DNA from: Vibrio salilacus
GTDB lineage: Bacteria > Pseudomonadota > Gammaproteobacteria > Enterobacterales > Vibrionaceae
DNA: 44,180 bases
Direction: 5' to 3'
Assembly (NCBI RefSeq): GCF_002811245.1
Contig: NZ_NIVQ01000022.1
Span: 1-44,180, forward strand
Shown: positions 31,601-42,479 of the stretch, piece by piece
Numbering within the stretch: the stretch's first letter is position 1
Layout: every line of letters starts with the position of its first letter
Notes under the pieces: generated by a model
What the model was told of the DNA's origin: nothing
The model's input: only the letters and a program-made list of their open reading frames with translations
Databases searched by the model: none
Program-made: the position numbers and the translations under genes

Positions 31601-34045
31601 TTAATGCGTCTTTGTGTGGTCAGTCGCCTGATGGATACTCTCTTTAATGGTCAGGCGTACTTCTGGATAAAGCATTGAGTAGAGCAGTTTTGCAAGCTCA
31701 TTACTCTTGATTCTATCGCAGTTTCCGTCACCGTCGAGATACGCCTCTTGTTTGAGGGTAGCAAACATGGCCGAGAAGGCGCCTTTATCAAAGAACTCCG
31801 GGGCATTAATACCGTGCAACCGACCTAAACGTTGGGCAATATCTTGGCTCTTTTGTTCCAAATCAGACTTACCCAGATCAGGGCTTGAGACCAATAGGTT
31901 TAGCGCAATCGAATAACGTTGCAGAGTTTCGGTAATGGTGCGACCCAGTAATACCAGTACTTGGTTATTGGCTTGGTTCATGGCCACATTGTGTTGGTTA
32001 TCAATGGTGACAAGGCCTTGATGTGCCAATTCTTCGATATACGCTTCAGTAAGCTCTGCCAACCTCTTTTGTTCCACACTTAAAAACAACTCTTGCTTAA
32101 GAAATGGGTAGATGAGCGCGACATTACGTTGAATCTGTTGCAGTGATAATTGCTGATGGCGAACCAGCATCTGCGCAATCAAGGAAGGTATCGCTAACAA
32201 GTGAATGATGTTATTACGGTAATAGGTCATTAAAATCGACTGACTGCGGTCAAGTGAAACAATATCGCCCATGCTGTCGGTCTCAATAATAAACTTATCC
32301 AGTGATTCTGCGTGTTTGACTAAGGCCTTGGCATCGTCAGTAGGGACGGTATAAGTTTCTGAGTACGGAACATTTTTCAAAATCGACAGATAACAGTTGA
32401 TCTGATTCACCAAGCTGTCACGCGACAGGGCGCGCTGGCGAGAAGCAAGCAGTGCTGTCGCACATAGCGTCATTGCGTTGGTAGCGGCCGCATCATTGAT
32501 GTGCGTCATCATCTTGGTCGCGAGCGAGTTAACCACAGGGTTTAGCCATTGTGGTTTGTTGCCGCCGATAGGATCGATATCTTTGGTCCATTGGGGCGCT
32601 TGCTCGTTAAGATACTGATTTAACGGGATTGGTTCACCGAAGTTGACATAGCCTTGGCCGAAGTTGCGCAGTTTACGAATCGTGCGTAGCACTTGGCTGG
32701 CATTTTCTTTCTCTTTGCGTTTGCCGCGCAGCTCTTTAGCATAAGTTCCTACTTCCATTACGTGCTCGTAACCAATATAAACCGGCACTAAGGTGACTGG
32801 GCGGTTTAATCCGCGCAACATGGCCTGAATAGTCATCGCTAACATGCCAGTTTTTGCTTGCAGTAAACGACCAGTTCGAGAGCGGCCGCCCTCACTAAAG
32901 TACTCGACGGAGTAACCTTTGGCGAACAATTCGGCTAAGTATTCACGGAAAATCGTTGAGTAGAGCTTATTGCCCTTAAAGCTGCGACGAATAAAGAAAG
33001 CGCCGCCACGACGGAAAAGCGGTCCGGCCGGGAAGAAGTTAAGGTTTATCCCTGCCGCAATGTGCGGAGGTACCATACCTTCATGGTAAAGCACGTAAGA
33101 CAATAATAGGTAGTCCATATGACTACGGTGACAAGGAACATAAACAATCTCGTGACCATCTTGAGCGAGTTTACGCACAGTCGCCGCATTGTTAATGTTC
33201 AAGCCTTGATAGATGCGGTTCCATAGCCAGCCAAGTAGACGGTCACCATTTTTTACCAGTGAGTAAGAAAAGTCTGCAGCGATTTCATCCATAATGGCAT
33301 GCGCTTCTTTACGCATTTTTTCAATCGAAACGTTTTTCGCTTTTGCCTCATCTTCGATCACTTTTTCAATCGCCTGCGATTTCATTAAACGCTTAAATAG
33401 CGCTTGGCGACTTGGCAGGTTAGGGCCTGATGCTGCGAGCTTCTGACGTGAGAAGTGAATACGTGCCACGCGGGCCAGTTTATGGGCAATCGAAGTATCG
33501 GTGCCGTGCGAATCAGCCATATAACGCAGTGAGACCACAGGGCTGATACGAACAAGACAGTCGCGTCCAGAAACAATAACCGCCATGGCTTTTTGTGGGC
33601 CATTAAGCGATTGAAGGTAAGGTTTGTGCTGAGACTCTTTACCCGGTTTACGTCCCCATAGCACCGTCGTTGGGATCACTTGCACATCGAGATCTGAATC
33701 AAATTTATGCAGCTCAAGTAGATCCGAAAAGAGGGTGATCGATTCGTTCGGCACGTCTTGGTCGTTGTTTATCACGGTTTGTCGTGCAGAGGTAAACACA
33801 TAGCGAATAAACGGCTTACCATTGATCTCAACAGGTTGTAGGGGGTCTGGTAGCCCTAATGCGATAACCTGTTTTTGCAATGCGAGCAAGTCGACATTGG
33901 ATCGATATGGTAGTGCGTAAATAATGGGTTTGTTGATATCAATGCTATGATCTTCAATAGGATTTGAAGGAATTGTTGTCCCTTTTACTAACAATGACAT
34001 GGGCAGTTTCAGTAAAGAGTACGATAACATTCGTCCAGAAGACAT
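31601..34045 (-). CDS. plsB: Glycerol-3-phosphate 1-O-acyltransferase PlsB
   Basis: PlsB (EC 2.3.1.15) makes lysophosphatidic acid from glycerol-3-phosphate and acyl-ACP or acyl-CoA at the inner membrane. I start it at [10 protein letters not shown] (34045), giving 814 residues; 34 more codons are open upstream but unlike the family. The catalytic HX4D is His306-Asp311 in HRSHMDYLL. The glycerol-3-phosphate motifs include GAFFIRRSF and [11 protein letters not shown]. Unlike in E. coli, no dgkA lies between it and lexA. Confidence 0.95.
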   Translation of the reverse strand: MSSGRMLSYSLLKLPMSLLVKGTTIPSNPIEDHSIDINKPIIYALPYRSNVDLLALQKQVIALGLPDPLQPVEINGKPFIRYVFTSARQTVINNDQDVPNESITLFSDLLELHKFDSDLDVQVIPTTVLWGRKPGKESQHKPYLQSLNGPQKAMAVIVSGRDCLVRISPVVSLRYMADSHGTDTSIAHKLARVARIHFSRQKLAASGPNLPSRQALFKRLMKSQAIEKVIEDEAKAKNVSIEKMRKEAHAIMDEIAADFSYSLVKNGDRLLGWLWNRIYQGLNINNAATVRKLAQDGHEIVYVPCHRSHMDYLLLSYVLYHEGMVPPHIAAGINLNFFPAGPLFRRGGAFFIRRSFKGNKLYSTIFREYLAELFAKGYSVEYFSEGGRSRTGRLLQAKTGMLAMTIQAMLRGLNRPVTLVPVYIGYEHVMEVGTYAKELRGKRKEKENASQVLRTIRKLRNFGQGYVNFGEPIPLNQYLNEQAPQWTKDIDPIGGNKPQWLNPVVNSLATKMMTHINDAAATNAMTLCATALLASRQRALSRDSLVNQINCYLSILKNVPYSETYTVPTDDAKALVKHAESLDKFIIETDSMGDIVSLDRSQSILMTYYRNNIIHLLAIPSLIAQMLVRHQQLSLQQIQRNVALIYPFLKQELFLSVEQKRLAELTEAYIEELAHQGLVTIDNQHNVAMNQANNQVLVLLGRTITETLQRYSIALNLLVSSPDLGKSDLEQKSQDIAQRLGRLHGINAPEFFDKGAFSAMFATLKQEAYLDGDGNCDRIKSNELAKLLYSMLYPEVRLTIKESIHQATDHTKTH

Positions 34046-34450
34046 AAGGATCTTGGCCTCAAAATTTGCGAGTTTGCGTAAGCGTATTTCCCCTTCTCTA
34101 ACTATCGAAGTGGGGCGATGCTCAAGCGTTATTTTTATAGCCGGCAAGGATACCAGAAACTGGTCTAACCTTTTACTTATTATTGATTAGGAAAACGTCA
34201 ATTTTCAACTCAAGAAAGTCGTTCGATAAACGGCCAATAGAAAGCAACATGCCACCGAAAACCCTACATGGTGCCAAACCTCTTAGCAACGTAACCTGAT
34301 GTTTATACTAAGGAGTAAAAGCGTGTTTTAAAATGACCTGCACCCAAATGAACCACAGTTTCTCATACTCATTTGACTCTCTGCTCGCATGATCTTAGCC
34401 AGCTAACACTCCTGTTAAAAAGCAATCAATTGGCTTTTCATTTTTATAAA
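34046..34450. other. plsB-lexA divergent gap, upstream part
   Basis: About 400 bases with no convincing gene. It must hold the plsB promoter, which I cannot place with confidence. A hairpin with AAAGC and GCTTT arms lies at about 34417-34439, directly before the lexA promoter. No trace of dgkA is visible. Confidence 0.4.
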
Positions 34451-34490
34451 TACTGGATATACTCACAGTCAACTGTATAAAAAGACAGGT
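34451..34490 (+). promoter_or_regulatory. Two tandem LexA (SOS) boxes in the lexA promoter
   Basis: Box 1, CTGG-N8-ACAG at 34453-34468, has one mismatch to CTGT-N8-ACAG and covers the likely -10 TATACT (34458-34463). Box 2, CTGT-N8-ACAG at 34473-34488, is a perfect core. They are 20 bases apart, as at E. coli lexA, and point to autorepression. Confidence 0.9.
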
Positions 34491-34495
34491 GACTT

Positions 34496-35116
34496 ATGAA
34501 GCCGCTAACGCCCCGCCAGCAACAAGTGTTTGACCTCATCAAGAACAAAATTGATGTGACAGGTATGCCACCAACACGAGCAGAAATTGCTCGAGAATTG
34601 GGGTTTCGCTCCGCTAATGCAGCAGAAGAGCATTTAAAAGCGCTTGCGCGTAAGCAAGTGATTGAGATCATTCCAGGCGCTTCGCGTGGTATCCGTATCT
34701 TGCTTCAAGACGCTGCAAATGACGATCAAGGTCTGCCGTTGATTGGCCAAGTTGCGGCCGGTGAACCTATTTTAGCGCAAGAGCACGTCGAGACGCATTA
34801 TCAGGTCGACCCTGGTATGTTCAAGCCTCAAGCGGATTTTCTTTTGCGTGTAAATGGCGAGAGTATGAAAGATATCGGCATCATGGATGGCGATTTGCTT
34901 GCGGTGCACAAGACCCAAGATGTGCGTGATGGTCAAGTCGTGGTGGCCCGTGTCGACGACGACGTAACGGTCAAGCGTCTTGAGCGTAAAGGCTCAACAG
35001 TACTGTTGCATGCAGAAAACGATCAGTTTGCACCGATCAAAGTGGATCTTACGAGTCAGCATCTCGCAATAGAAGGACTGGCTGTCGGCATTATCCGCAA
35101 TACCGACTGGATGTAG
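34496..35116 (+). CDS. lexA: SOS repressor LexA
   Basis: LexA represses DNA-damage genes and cleaves itself when RecA filaments form. Its 206 residues comprise a winged helix domain (about 1-70, with [10 protein letters not shown]) and a latent serine peptidase domain. The cleavage site is Ala88-Gly89 in QVAAGEP. The catalytic dyad is Ser123 in NGESMKDIG and Lys160 in [11 protein letters not shown]. All are four residues later than in E. coli. AGGTG precedes the ATG. Two SOS boxes in the promoter give autoregulation. Confidence 0.97.
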   Translation: MKPLTPRQQQVFDLIKNKIDVTGMPPTRAEIARELGFRSANAAEEHLKALARKQVIEIIPGASRGIRILLQDAANDDQGLPLIGQVAAGEPILAQEHVETHYQVDPGMFKPQADFLLRVNGESMKDIGIMDGDLLAVHKTQDVRDGQVVVARVDDDVTVKRLERKGSTVLLHAENDQFAPIKVDLTSQHLAIEGLAVGIIRNTDWM

Positions 35117-35124
35117 TTAATAAT

Positions 35125-35139
35125 TGAGATTAATTCTCA
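35125..35139 (+). promoter_or_regulatory. Candidate Fur box 1
   Basis: TGAGATTAATTCTCA matches the 7-1-7 Fur consensus TGATAATNATTATCA at 11 of 14 positions and is symmetrical in its outer arms. It lies right after the lexA stop. Confidence 0.55.
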
Positions 35140-35156
35140 TTTGTTGCTTTTGTAAC

Positions 35157-35171
35157 TGATATTCATTATCA
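35157..35171 (+). promoter_or_regulatory. Candidate Fur box 2
   Basis: TGATATTCATTATCA matches the 7-1-7 Fur consensus at 13 of 14 positions. It lies 32 bases after box 1 and about 30 bases before the methyltransferase start, a position that would block transcription when Fur holds iron. Confidence 0.75.
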
Positions 35172-35201
35172 TCTTCTTCTGGCGACAGAAGGAAGATGAT
35201 A

Positions 35202-36014
35202 ATGGCCACTAACCCCCAATCCAATCAACATCGCTATCAAATCCCAGCTAATTTGCTCCAACCTATGTGGCTACGCAGTCGTGAGAGTTTAATCGACAAT
35301 GGCCTAGTTTACGATCCGATCGCCGCGCGTGCCTGCCAACGCTGCCAACTCGCTCCCGAATGCTTCTCTGGTGATATTGACCAGAAGCAACTACTTCATG
35401 TCACCTTAGCTCGTCTATGCGATCAGCACGTATCCGCTTTTATTAAACGCAATCCCGATGGTTGGATCATTAATGTTGGGGCAGGGTTGGATACACGTTT
35501 CTACCGGGTCGATAATGGCCGCTGTCACTGGCTCGAGCTTGATGTGACGGAGCATTTGTTGTGGCGAAAAAAACTGTTTCATCATAGCGAACGCTACCAT
35601 CACTTGTGTGGTAGTGTTGATGATTTAAGTTGGCTGACGCAATTGCCGGTGGGGGATAAGAGCCCGGTGATGATTGTTTGTGAACACGCTTTGTTAGATT
35701 GTAATCAACAGCAAATCGCCAAATTTGTGCAGGCGCTTGGCTGTCATTTCGACAGCGCACGGATTTGTATGGTTTTAGCTGGAGATTTGTGTGTGAGTAA
35801 GTTGGGACAAAAGATGGGAGCCAGTCTTTATCAACATGGTTATCGTTCGCCAGGAGAGGCGATGCTAGGTTACTTGCCTTGGGCACGTTGGGTTAAAACG
35901 GATTCACCACTTGAACGTGATTGCGGACGTTGGAAGCTTTGGCAGCGGTGGATCAGTAAATTCCAGTTCTTAAAACAGCGTTTAACCCCTGTCGTGGTTC
36001 AGCTGCGTTGGTGA
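35202..36014 (+). CDS. Putative S-adenosylmethionine methyltransferase (LCM-like), Fur-controlled
   Basis: A 270-residue class I methyltransferase related to the leucine carboxyl methyltransferase group. The cofactor loop is NVGAGLDTRFYR at 91-102, followed by the acidic strand LELDV. Three cysteines, Cys45, Cys48 and Cys54, lie in a C-x2-C-x5-C pattern in front of the domain. I start at the ATG at 35202, eight bases after AAGGA, rather than the one two codons upstream. The substrate is unknown. Two Fur-box-like sites upstream suggest induction in iron shortage. A role in siderophore or metal metabolism is possible but not shown. Confidence 0.75.
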   Translation: MATNPQSNQHRYQIPANLLQPMWLRSRESLIDNGLVYDPIAARACQRCQLAPECFSGDIDQKQLLHVTLARLCDQHVSAFIKRNPDGWIINVGAGLDTRFYRVDNGRCHWLELDVTEHLLWRKKLFHHSERYHHLCGSVDDLSWLTQLPVGDKSPVMIVCEHALLDCNQQQIAKFVQALGCHFDSARICMVLAGDLCVSKLGQKMGASLYQHGYRSPGEAMLGYLPWARWVKTDSPLERDCGRWKLWQRWISKFQFLKQRLTPVVVQLRW

Positions 36015-36139
36015 TCTCACGGTGATGATACAAACACACTGGGTGTTTAATTGCTCATTCAGTGACACAATTAACCAATCAGTGGTAGCTTAACGATGAA
36101 CAAGCCGAACTGGGTCCGGCTTGAAACAAGGCATGAATA

Positions 36140-37540
36140 TTAAAACAGTCGGTTGAGGCCATTGAGCGCAGCGACGCGATACGCTTCAGCCATGGTTGGA
36201 TAGTTGAAGGTCGTATTGACGAAGTATTCGATGGTATTGGCTTCACCTTTTTGCTCCATAATCGCCTGGCCGATGTGGATGATCTCAGCGGCTCGTTCAC
36301 CAAAGCAATGGATGCCTAAAATTGCTTTTGTTTCACGGTGGAAGAGAATCTTCAAACTGCCAATATCTTTACCTGCGATCTGAGCGCGAGCAAGGTGCTT
36401 GAACGAAGAACGCCCAACTTCATATGGAACTTTGGCTGCAGTTAACTCCTGCTCGGTTTTGCCGACAGAGCTAATCTCGGGAATGGTGTAAATACCCGTT
36501 GGAATGTCATCAATCAAAAGCCCTTCTGCCTGACCTTTATTAATCGCCTGCGCTACGAAGCGACCTTGGTCATAGGCGGCGCTTGCAAGACTTGGGTAAC
36601 CAATCACGTCACCGACGGCGTAGACATGGTCAATATCTGTTTGATAGTTACTGTCAACTTTCAACTGGCCACGAGAGTCTGCCTCAAGGCCAACAGCAGT
36701 AAGATTGAGCTTGTCGGTATTACCAGTGCGGCCATTGGCGTACAAAATACAGTCGGCGCGCATTTTCTTCCCAGACTCTAAGTGAACAATCACGGCGTCT
36801 TCTGTGGCTTCAATTTTCTGATATGTTTCATCATTGCGGATAACGACACCACTGTTCCAGAAATGATAAGACAGTGCGTCCGACACTTCGTTATCAAGGA
36901 AAGAAAGTAGTCGATCTCGGGTGTTAATTAGATCAGTTTTTACGCCTAACCCGCGGAAGATAGAGGCGTACTCACAGCCGATAACCCCTGCTCCGTAGAT
37001 AATGATATGGCGAGGGTCATGTTTCAGACTCAAAATCGAGTCGCTGTCGTAAATACGCTGATGTGTGAAATCGACATCGGCAGGTTGGTACGGACGTGAG
37101 CCTGTAGCAATCACAAAGCGATCCGCGCTGTAAGTCTCTTCGGTACCATCACTTTGCATCACGGCGATAGTGTACTTATCGGTGAAGCGAGCGGTACCAA
37201 AGATCAATGAACACTGATTACGATCGTAGAAACCTTGACGCAAGCGCGTTTGCTTATCTGTCACCGATTTTGCATGACCAAGAATACTGGAAAAGGTGGA
37301 ATGCAAACTGGTGTTGTTGTGGCAAAACAGCGGGTTGTTATTGAATTCAATAATACGGCTAACGGCATGACGTAACGCTTTAGAAGGAATCGTTCCCCAG
37401 TGAGTACAACCGCCACCGACGCTGCTCTCTTTTTCCACAATAGCCACATTCAATCCCGCTTTGGTTAATCCCATCGCTGCCCCTTCACCTCCGGGGCCAC
37501 TACCAATAACGATTACATCAAAGTGGTTATTCTCCGCCAT
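36140..37540 (-). CDS. sthA: Soluble pyridine nucleotide transhydrogenase
   Basis: SthA (EC 1.6.1.1) is an FAD flavoprotein that balances NADPH and NADH, mainly reoxidising NADPH. Of 466 residues, the FAD motif is [12 protein letters not shown] at 11-22. The active-site segment is [10 protein letters not shown], where the second redox cysteine of disulfide reductases is replaced by Thr50, as expected for SthA. The NAD(P) motif is [11 protein letters not shown]. It is divergent from fabR, as in enterobacteria. Confidence 0.96.
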   Translation of the reverse strand: MAENNHFDVIVIGSGPGGEGAAMGLTKAGLNVAIVEKESSVGGGCTHWGTIPSKALRHAVSRIIEFNNNPLFCHNNTSLHSTFSSILGHAKSVTDKQTRLRQGFYDRNQCSLIFGTARFTDKYTIAVMQSDGTEETYSADRFVIATGSRPYQPADVDFTHQRIYDSDSILSLKHDPRHIIIYGAGVIGCEYASIFRGLGVKTDLINTRDRLLSFLDNEVSDALSYHFWNSGVVIRNDETYQKIEATEDAVIVHLESGKKMRADCILYANGRTGNTDKLNLTAVGLEADSRGQLKVDSNYQTDIDHVYAVGDVIGYPSLASAAYDQGRFVAQAINKGQAEGLLIDDIPTGIYTIPEISSVGKTEQELTAAKVPYEVGRSSFKHLARAQIAGKDIGSLKILFHRETKAILGIHCFGERAAEIIHIGQAIMEQKGEANTIEYFVNTTFNYPTMAEAYRVAALNGLNRLF

Positions 37541-37826
37541 AGCGCTTTTCCTTGTTATCGATTCTTAACATTGCTGTAGCGAGATTTTAACTGATTCGCT
37601 GACAGCGTAAATGATAAGCGCACTAGAGAGTCGGCGAGATCACGCAGAATAGATCAAAATGGCTAAAGGGTATGCTGTATGTCTCTAATTAGTGGCGAAA
37701 GGATTGAATTCTCAACTCAGCTCGATTTAATTGCCATTCGGTCATCAAAGCGGACGATTATGGCTTATCTCGTTACTCCAATCGTTGTATATTAATGACA
37801 TTAGAAGTAAAAACAGAATTACAGCT
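37541..37826. promoter_or_regulatory. sthA-fabR divergent promoter region
   Basis: 286 bases between divergent genes. Promoters for both must lie here but no pair stands out. The fabR frame is open back to 37731, yet the family similarity begins only near 37836. Confidence 0.3.
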
Positions 37827-38468
37827 ATGAAATCCATGGGAATCCGAGCACAGCAGAAAGAGAAGACACGACGTTCTTTGATAGATGCTGCGTTTAGTCA
37901 ACTCAGTGCCGATCGCAGTTTTTCCAACTTGAGCTTGCGTGAAGTAGCACGTGAAGCGGGCATTGCCCCCACCTCGTTCTATCGTCACTTCAAAGATATG
38001 GACGAGTTAGGTCTAACCATGGTTGATGAAGGTGGTTTGTTGTTACGCCAACTGATGCGTCAAGCGCGCCAGCGTATTGTAAAAGAGGGCAGTGTGATAC
38101 GCACGTCGGTAGAAACCTTTATGGAATTTATCGAGAGCAGTCCCAATGTCTTGCGTTTGTTATTGCGTGAACGCTCAGGCACCTCATTTGAATTTCGTAA
38201 TGCTGTGGCGCGTGAAATGCAGCATTTTGTTGCTGAGATGACCGAATACTTAATTAGTAGTGGTATGACGCGCGATGAAGCTTTTACCCAAGCTGAAGCG
38301 TCAGTGACGTTAGTCTTTAGCTCGGGTGCTGAAGCGCTAGATTTAGAGAGACCTGAGCGTGATGAACTCGCTGAGCGTCTTATTATGCAGTTGCGAATGA
38401 TCGCTAAAGGGGCGTTTTGGTATCGCAAAGAACGTGAACGTAACCGGTTAAAAGGTGGGATAGATTAA
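37827..38468 (+). CDS. fabR: FabR, TetR-family repressor of unsaturated fatty acid synthesis
   Basis: FabR represses fabA and fabB in response to the ratio of unsaturated to saturated acyl chains. I start it at [12 protein letters not shown] (213 residues); the ATG three codons later (MGIRAQQ) is equally likely, since neither has a clear ribosome binding site. The TetR helix-turn-helix is [19 protein letters not shown], almost identical to the E. coli protein. The C-terminal ligand domain is also well kept. The stop overlaps the yijD start by one base. Confidence 0.94.
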   Translation: MKSMGIRAQQKEKTRRSLIDAAFSQLSADRSFSNLSLREVAREAGIAPTSFYRHFKDMDELGLTMVDEGGLLLRQLMRQARQRIVKEGSVIRTSVETFMEFIESSPNVLRLLLRERSGTSFEFRNAVAREMQHFVAEMTEYLISSGMTRDEAFTQAEASVTLVFSSGAEALDLERPERDELAERLIMQLRMIAKGAFWYRKERERNRLKGGID

Positions 38469-38851
38469 TGTCGAATGAAACAAACCAAGTTAATCGTAGC
38501 TCTGAGAAAAAAACACTGGTTCTGGCGCTGGTCGCTGGTATGTGTGGTGATGCAGTGCTGTCATGGTTAACCATGAGCGAAGTCTCTTTCTCTATTTTTC
38601 CATTGATTGCGCTGGCTCTGTCAGTCCAAGCTCTGTATCGAGAATATTTAAGTAACCCGGTCTCTGAAGACATTCCTTTAGTCGGACTGGCGTGTTTCTT
38701 TGTTGGTGCTTTTGGTCATTCTGCGTTTATCAAAGCGCAGTACCCTGAGGCAGGATCAAACATGCTCGCAATCTTTATTACTCTTGGCTTGCTGTTATGG
38801 ATAGCTAAAAAGCTCGGTTTTCTGACTGCCACAGAAAAAGCTCAAGAGTAA
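38468..38851 (+). CDS. yijD: YijD family (DUF1422) membrane protein
   Basis: A 127-residue inner membrane protein with four helices, of the DUF1422/YijD family. The function is unknown. It is coupled to fabR by a one-base overlap (TAATG), the same arrangement as in E. coli, where the fabR-yijD-trmA order is also found. A bidirectional terminator follows. Confidence 0.9.
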   Translation: MSNETNQVNRSSEKKTLVLALVAGMCGDAVLSWLTMSEVSFSIFPLIALALSVQALYREYLSNPVSEDIPLVGLACFFVGAFGHSAFIKAQYPEAGSNMLAIFITLGLLLWIAKKLGFLTATEKAQE

Positions 38852-38867
38852 TTATTATCAACGTCAT

Positions 38868-38896
38868 AAAAAACGAGCCGTGATGGCTCGTTTTTT
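38868..38896. terminator. Bidirectional terminator between yijD and trmA
   Basis: AAAAAACGAGCC pairs with GGCTCGTTTTTT around GTGAT; A and T tracts on both sides serve both convergent genes. Confidence 0.93.
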
Positions 38897-38911
38897 ATAT
38901 CAAAATGATAT

Positions 38912-40021
38912 TTAGACTTTACGCTCTAGAAGTATACCTGCTTCCATATGGTGGGTGAAAGGGAATTGGTCAAACAGAGCAAAACGTGTCACGTTGTGTG
39001 TTTCGCATAGAATGTCTAAGTTCTCTTTTAGAGTCTCAGGGTTACAAGAGATGTACAGGATGCGCTGGTAACCTTGCACCATTTTACAAGTATCGACATC
39101 CATCCCTGCACGTGGAGGGTCGACAAAGATGGTGTTGCAGTTGTAGCTCTTCAGATCTATGCCTGCATCTTGTAGACGACGGAATTCACGCTTACCTTCG
39201 ATCGCTTGAGTAAACTCTTCAGCCGACAAGCGCAAAATTTGCACGTTATCAATCTTATTCGCTGCAATGTTATATTGGGCAGAAACGACAGAAGGCTTCG
39301 CGAGTTCTGTGGCGAGCACGCGGTTAAAGTTCTGCGCCAGCGCTAGAGAGAAATTACCATTACCGCAGTAAAGCTCAAGTAAGTCACCTTGGCTATCTTG
39401 GGTGCAATCAACCGCCCATTCCAACATCTTCTCTGCGACCTTAGCGTTAGGTTGAGTAAAACTGTTCTCAACTTGTTGGTAGACATAAGGCTTTCCGTTT
39501 ACATCCAGTTTCTCGATGACATAATCTCGATCGAGGACGACTTTCATCTTACGCGCACGGCCTATAAGATTCAGGTTAAACCCTTCATCGTTAAGGCGCT
39601 GTTTGAGTGTCTTGGCGTTTTGTGTCCACTCATCATCAAGTTGACGGTGGTAAAGCAGCGACACTAAAATCTCGCCGCTTAATGTTGATAAGAAATCCAC
39701 TTGAAATAGTTTACGGCGTAGAGAGTCGTTGTCCTTGAGAGCATCAATGAGTAAAGGCATAAGGTCGTTGATCAGGCGACTGGCTGCTGGGAACTGATCA
39801 ACACGATATTTCTCACGGGTTTGTTGATTGAACATGATGTAATAAAGGTCTTCACCTTCATGCCAAATACGAAATTCAGCGCGCATGCGGTAGTTTTGTT
39901 CTGGTGATTCAAACACTTCCAACTCAGGTACATTGTAATCTGCAAACATCTCATTGAGACATTTGACCTTTTCAGCCAGTTGTTCTTGGTAGCGTTGCGG
40001 GTTTACGTCCAGAGTCGCCAT
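38912..40021 (-). CDS. trmA: tRNA (uracil54-C5)-methyltransferase
   Basis: TrmA (EC 2.1.1.35) forms ribothymidine at position 54 of the T loop of tRNAs. I start at the ATG at 40021 (MATLDVNPQ), nine bases after AAGG, giving 369 residues; an ATG two codons upstream is possible. The nucleophile is Cys326 in [16 protein letters not shown] and the cofactor motif [15 protein letters not shown] are present. No iron-sulfur cysteine cluster is seen, which separates it from RlmD-type relatives. Confidence 0.95.
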   Translation of the reverse strand: MATLDVNPQRYQEQLAEKVKCLNEMFADYNVPELEVFESPEQNYRMRAEFRIWHEGEDLYYIMFNQQTREKYRVDQFPAASRLINDLMPLLIDALKDNDSLRRKLFQVDFLSTLSGEILVSLLYHRQLDDEWTQNAKTLKQRLNDEGFNLNLIGRARKMKVVLDRDYVIEKLDVNGKPYVYQQVENSFTQPNAKVAEKMLEWAVDCTQDSQGDLLELYCGNGNFSLALAQNFNRVLATELAKPSVVSAQYNIAANKIDNVQILRLSAEEFTQAIEGKREFRRLQDAGIDLKSYNCNTIFVDPPRAGMDVDTCKMVQGYQRILYISCNPETLKENLDILCETHNVTRFALFDQFPFTHHMEAGILLERKV

Positions 40022-40153
40022 GATCATTACCTTTGGTATTTGTACCTGTGGAGGGTGTGTTGTATTTGAGAGCGCAGATTTTATTCAATCTCAGCGTGAT
40101 GTCCAGCATTGAGCGCCTCATCAACAAAATATAGCGTGTAAAAGTTGTGTTGG

Positions 40154-40183
40154 CTGACCACGAATTCGGCGTTAATTTATAGT
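40154..40183 (+). promoter_or_regulatory. Candidate btuB promoter
   Basis: CTGACC and TATAGT are 18 bases apart, about 55 bases before the riboswitch. The -10 is good; the -35 matches four of six. Confidence 0.35.
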
Positions 40184-40237
40184 TCCGTTCAATATCGGCT
40201 GGACAAACTATCAATTGCTTAATAACATCGTCGCCAA

Positions 40238-40410
40238 GCTGGTGCTGTTTAGATGTATAGACGGCCAAAAGGGAATCCTGGTGTAAATCCAGAACTGACG
40301 CGCAGCGGTAAAAGAGAACGAACGCTCAAATGACACTGCATAGAGATTTATGTGGGAAGTCGAGCAAGTAGGTGGCGAAGCCGAGCTCTTGAGTCCGAAT
40401 ACCTGCCAGC
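40238..40410 (+). ncRNA. Cobalamin riboswitch of btuB
   Basis: The aptamer is closed by GCTGG (40238-40242) with CCAGC (40406-40410). It contains GGGAATCCTGGTGTAAATCC and then CTGACGCGCAGCGGTAA, the B12-box core, almost the same as in E. coli btuB. It ends with GAGTCCGAATACCTGCC, the conserved 3' side. Adenosylcobalamin binding is expected to lower btuB translation. Confidence 0.93.
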
Positions 40411-40412
40411 GC

Positions 40413-40443
40413 CTGAGTCACAATGGAATGCTTTCCGACTCAG
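40413..40443 (+). promoter_or_regulatory. Riboswitch expression-platform hairpin
   Basis: CTGAGTC (40413-40419) pairs with GACTCAG (40437-40443), with an inner GGAA/TTCC stem and a five-base bulge. No T tract follows, so control is more likely at translation than termination. The btuB ribosome binding site AGGATAA is at 40461-40467. Confidence 0.6.
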
Positions 40444-40471
40444 TAGGACTTACGCGATTTAGGATAATAGA

Positions 40472-42325
40472 ATGAGAAAAACGTTTCTTGCGATCACGTG
40501 TGCATCGCTGCTTTCACCTATTTTTTATTTACAAGCCCAAGAAGTTGCCGCAGATGAAACGGTTTTGGTGACCGCAAACCGCTTCAAGCAAATTGATGGT
40601 GCCGTTCTTGCACAAACCGTCACTATAACAAAAGAAGACATTAAACGTCTTCAAGTCAATAGCCTGTTTGATGTATTTCGTACACTACCGAGTGTTGAAG
40701 TTGCCCAGTACGGTGGACGTGGTCAATCCGCGTCTATCTACGTTCGAGGAGGTAGTTCATCCCAAGTTCTGGTTTTAGTCGATGGTATTCGTATGTCACG
40801 TACAATGATGGGGGGTATCGATTTTAACCAATTTCCAATGAATTCTATTGAACGTATTGACTACATTCGTGGCGCGCGTGCCTCCATCTACGGTTCAGAG
40901 GCCATCTCTGGCGTAATTAACATTATTACTCGTGCGACTATTGATGACGATTCAAGCCGAGTGTCTATAGGTTATGGCTCAAATAATCATAAAAAGGGCA
41001 CGTTTTTGGTCTCTAAGGCTGTGGGTGAAGGTAAGCACTTTAAGGGGGTCGTGGGGTACGAGAAAACCAATGGTTTTAACGTTAAGCCTCAAGCGGGATT
41101 GAATGACGGCGATGAACATGGTTTCGAAACGTTAAATTTTAAGTTGGGCTATCAACAAAACTTCTCAGATTATTTATCGGGTTATGTAGGTCTTAGCGCT
41201 TATAACAATGAATATGATTACGACAACAGCAGTATTTGGAGTGGCCATGAGAAAAAAACTGGCGAAGTTGAGTATGTAGGAACGGACTTATCGCTAGAAT
41301 ACAACAAAGACGTTTACTCATCTGAATTAAAATTGGCTTATGGTCAACAAGACAACTATGACCATAAGTCAGGTCAAAGCAAATCTACGGGCGATCATGT
41401 TGCTATTGAACAGTTCAATGCAATTTGGTTGAACTCGTACAGCGTTAACGAGCAATTGAGTATTGGCGGTGGTTTGGACTACCGTACCGAGAAGTTAGCA
41501 AAAGGCTATATTGCGGCAAATAGTTGGGGACCGGCTCAAGACTATCATCCCAAAAAAAATCCAAGAACTAACTTTGGTGTGAGTGCTATTACCCAATACG
41601 TTTACGATGCATGGACGTTAGAACTCAGCGTACGTAATGACGAAAACAATCAGTTTGGTAACAACACCACATGGCAAACTGCTGCTGGTTGGAAGGTTTA
41701 CGAAGGCTACGAATTAACCTTAAGCCATGGTACGGCTTTTCGTGCCCCGAGCTTTGTTGACTTATACTATCCAGGTTACGAAATGCCAAATCTAAAACCG
41801 GAAGAATCAGAAAACACGGAATTATCGTTATCTGGTCTAGTATCGATTGTTGATTGGACAGTAACGGGTTACTACAACCAAATCGAAAATATGCTGATTT
41901 GGAAAGGCGCTGGCATGCAAAACGTCGGTAAAGCACAGATCAAAGGTATAGAGCTAGAGGTGAAATTCGAGACGGATATCGTCTCTCATGAGTTCTACTT
42001 AGATTATAAAGATCCTGTCGATAAGTCTGGTACAGAGAAGACCCAATTAGCATACCGATCTAAGCGTGGTGCGAAGTGGAATGCTTACGCAACATTTAAC
42101 CAATGGACGTTGGGTTCGCAGTATCTTTACCAAGGTGAGCGCTTTAATGGCAGTACAAAATTATCGAGTTACAGTCTATGGAACCTTACCGCTTCTTACG
42201 CTGTGAACCCAAACTGGGATATTAATGCGAAGCTCAGTAACGCATTCGATAAAGATTACGAGATGTACTCAGATTATGCCACGCCAGGGCGTCAGTACTT
42301 TATCTCGACAGACTACCGCTTCTAA
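40472..42325 (+). CDS. btuB: TonB-dependent vitamin B12 receptor BtuB
   Basis: BtuB imports cobalamin across the outer membrane. Of 617 residues, a signal peptide ends near residue 23 (YLQA/QEVA). The TonB box lies in ETVLVTANR. The plug domain (about 30-145) contains [20 protein letters not shown] and the [18 protein letters not shown] motif. A 22-strand barrel follows, ending in the aromatic FISTDYRF. The riboswitch upstream supports the substrate. It precedes murI, as in E. coli, where the two genes overlap; here a terminator separates them. Confidence 0.94.
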   Translation: MRKTFLAITCASLLSPIFYLQAQEVAADETVLVTANRFKQIDGAVLAQTVTITKEDIKRLQVNSLFDVFRTLPSVEVAQYGGRGQSASIYVRGGSSSQVLVLVDGIRMSRTMMGGIDFNQFPMNSIERIDYIRGARASIYGSEAISGVINIITRATIDDDSSRVSIGYGSNNHKKGTFLVSKAVGEGKHFKGVVGYEKTNGFNVKPQAGLNDGDEHGFETLNFKLGYQQNFSDYLSGYVGLSAYNNEYDYDNSSIWSGHEKKTGEVEYVGTDLSLEYNKDVYSSELKLAYGQQDNYDHKSGQSKSTGDHVAIEQFNAIWLNSYSVNEQLSIGGGLDYRTEKLAKGYIAANSWGPAQDYHPKKNPRTNFGVSAITQYVYDAWTLELSVRNDENNQFGNNTTWQTAAGWKVYEGYELTLSHGTAFRAPSFVDLYYPGYEMPNLKPEESENTELSLSGLVSIVDWTVTGYYNQIENMLIWKGAGMQNVGKAQIKGIELEVKFETDIVSHEFYLDYKDPVDKSGTEKTQLAYRSKRGAKWNAYATFNQWTLGSQYLYQGERFNGSTKLSSYSLWNLTASYAVNPNWDINAKLSNAFDKDYEMYSDYATPGRQYFISTDYRF

Positions 42326-42339
42326 TTGAGCCAAACAAG

Positions 42340-42366
42340 ACCGCCACATCGGCGGTTTTTCTTTTT
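42340..42366 (+). terminator. btuB terminator
   Basis: ACCGCC pairs with GGCGGT around ACATC, followed by a T-rich run with one C. Despite it, murI follows 100 bases later. Confidence 0.85.
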
Positions 42367-42479
42367 AAACTTGAAGTGAAGAGAGGAGCGATTGAGACAT
42401 TAAAGATACCAAGCGAAAACATTGCCAAAACAAATCTAACCAGTATGATCGCCAAGTCCTTAATTTGCAGGTAAGACTT

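Noticed and set aside
36099..36125. Hairpin downstream of sthA as terminator
   Set aside because: AAGCCG and CGGCTT arms pair on the minus strand but the stem has mismatches and no T run follows.
36140..37540. SthA missing its second redox cysteine, suspected mutation
   Set aside because: Thr in place of that cysteine is normal for soluble transhydrogenases.
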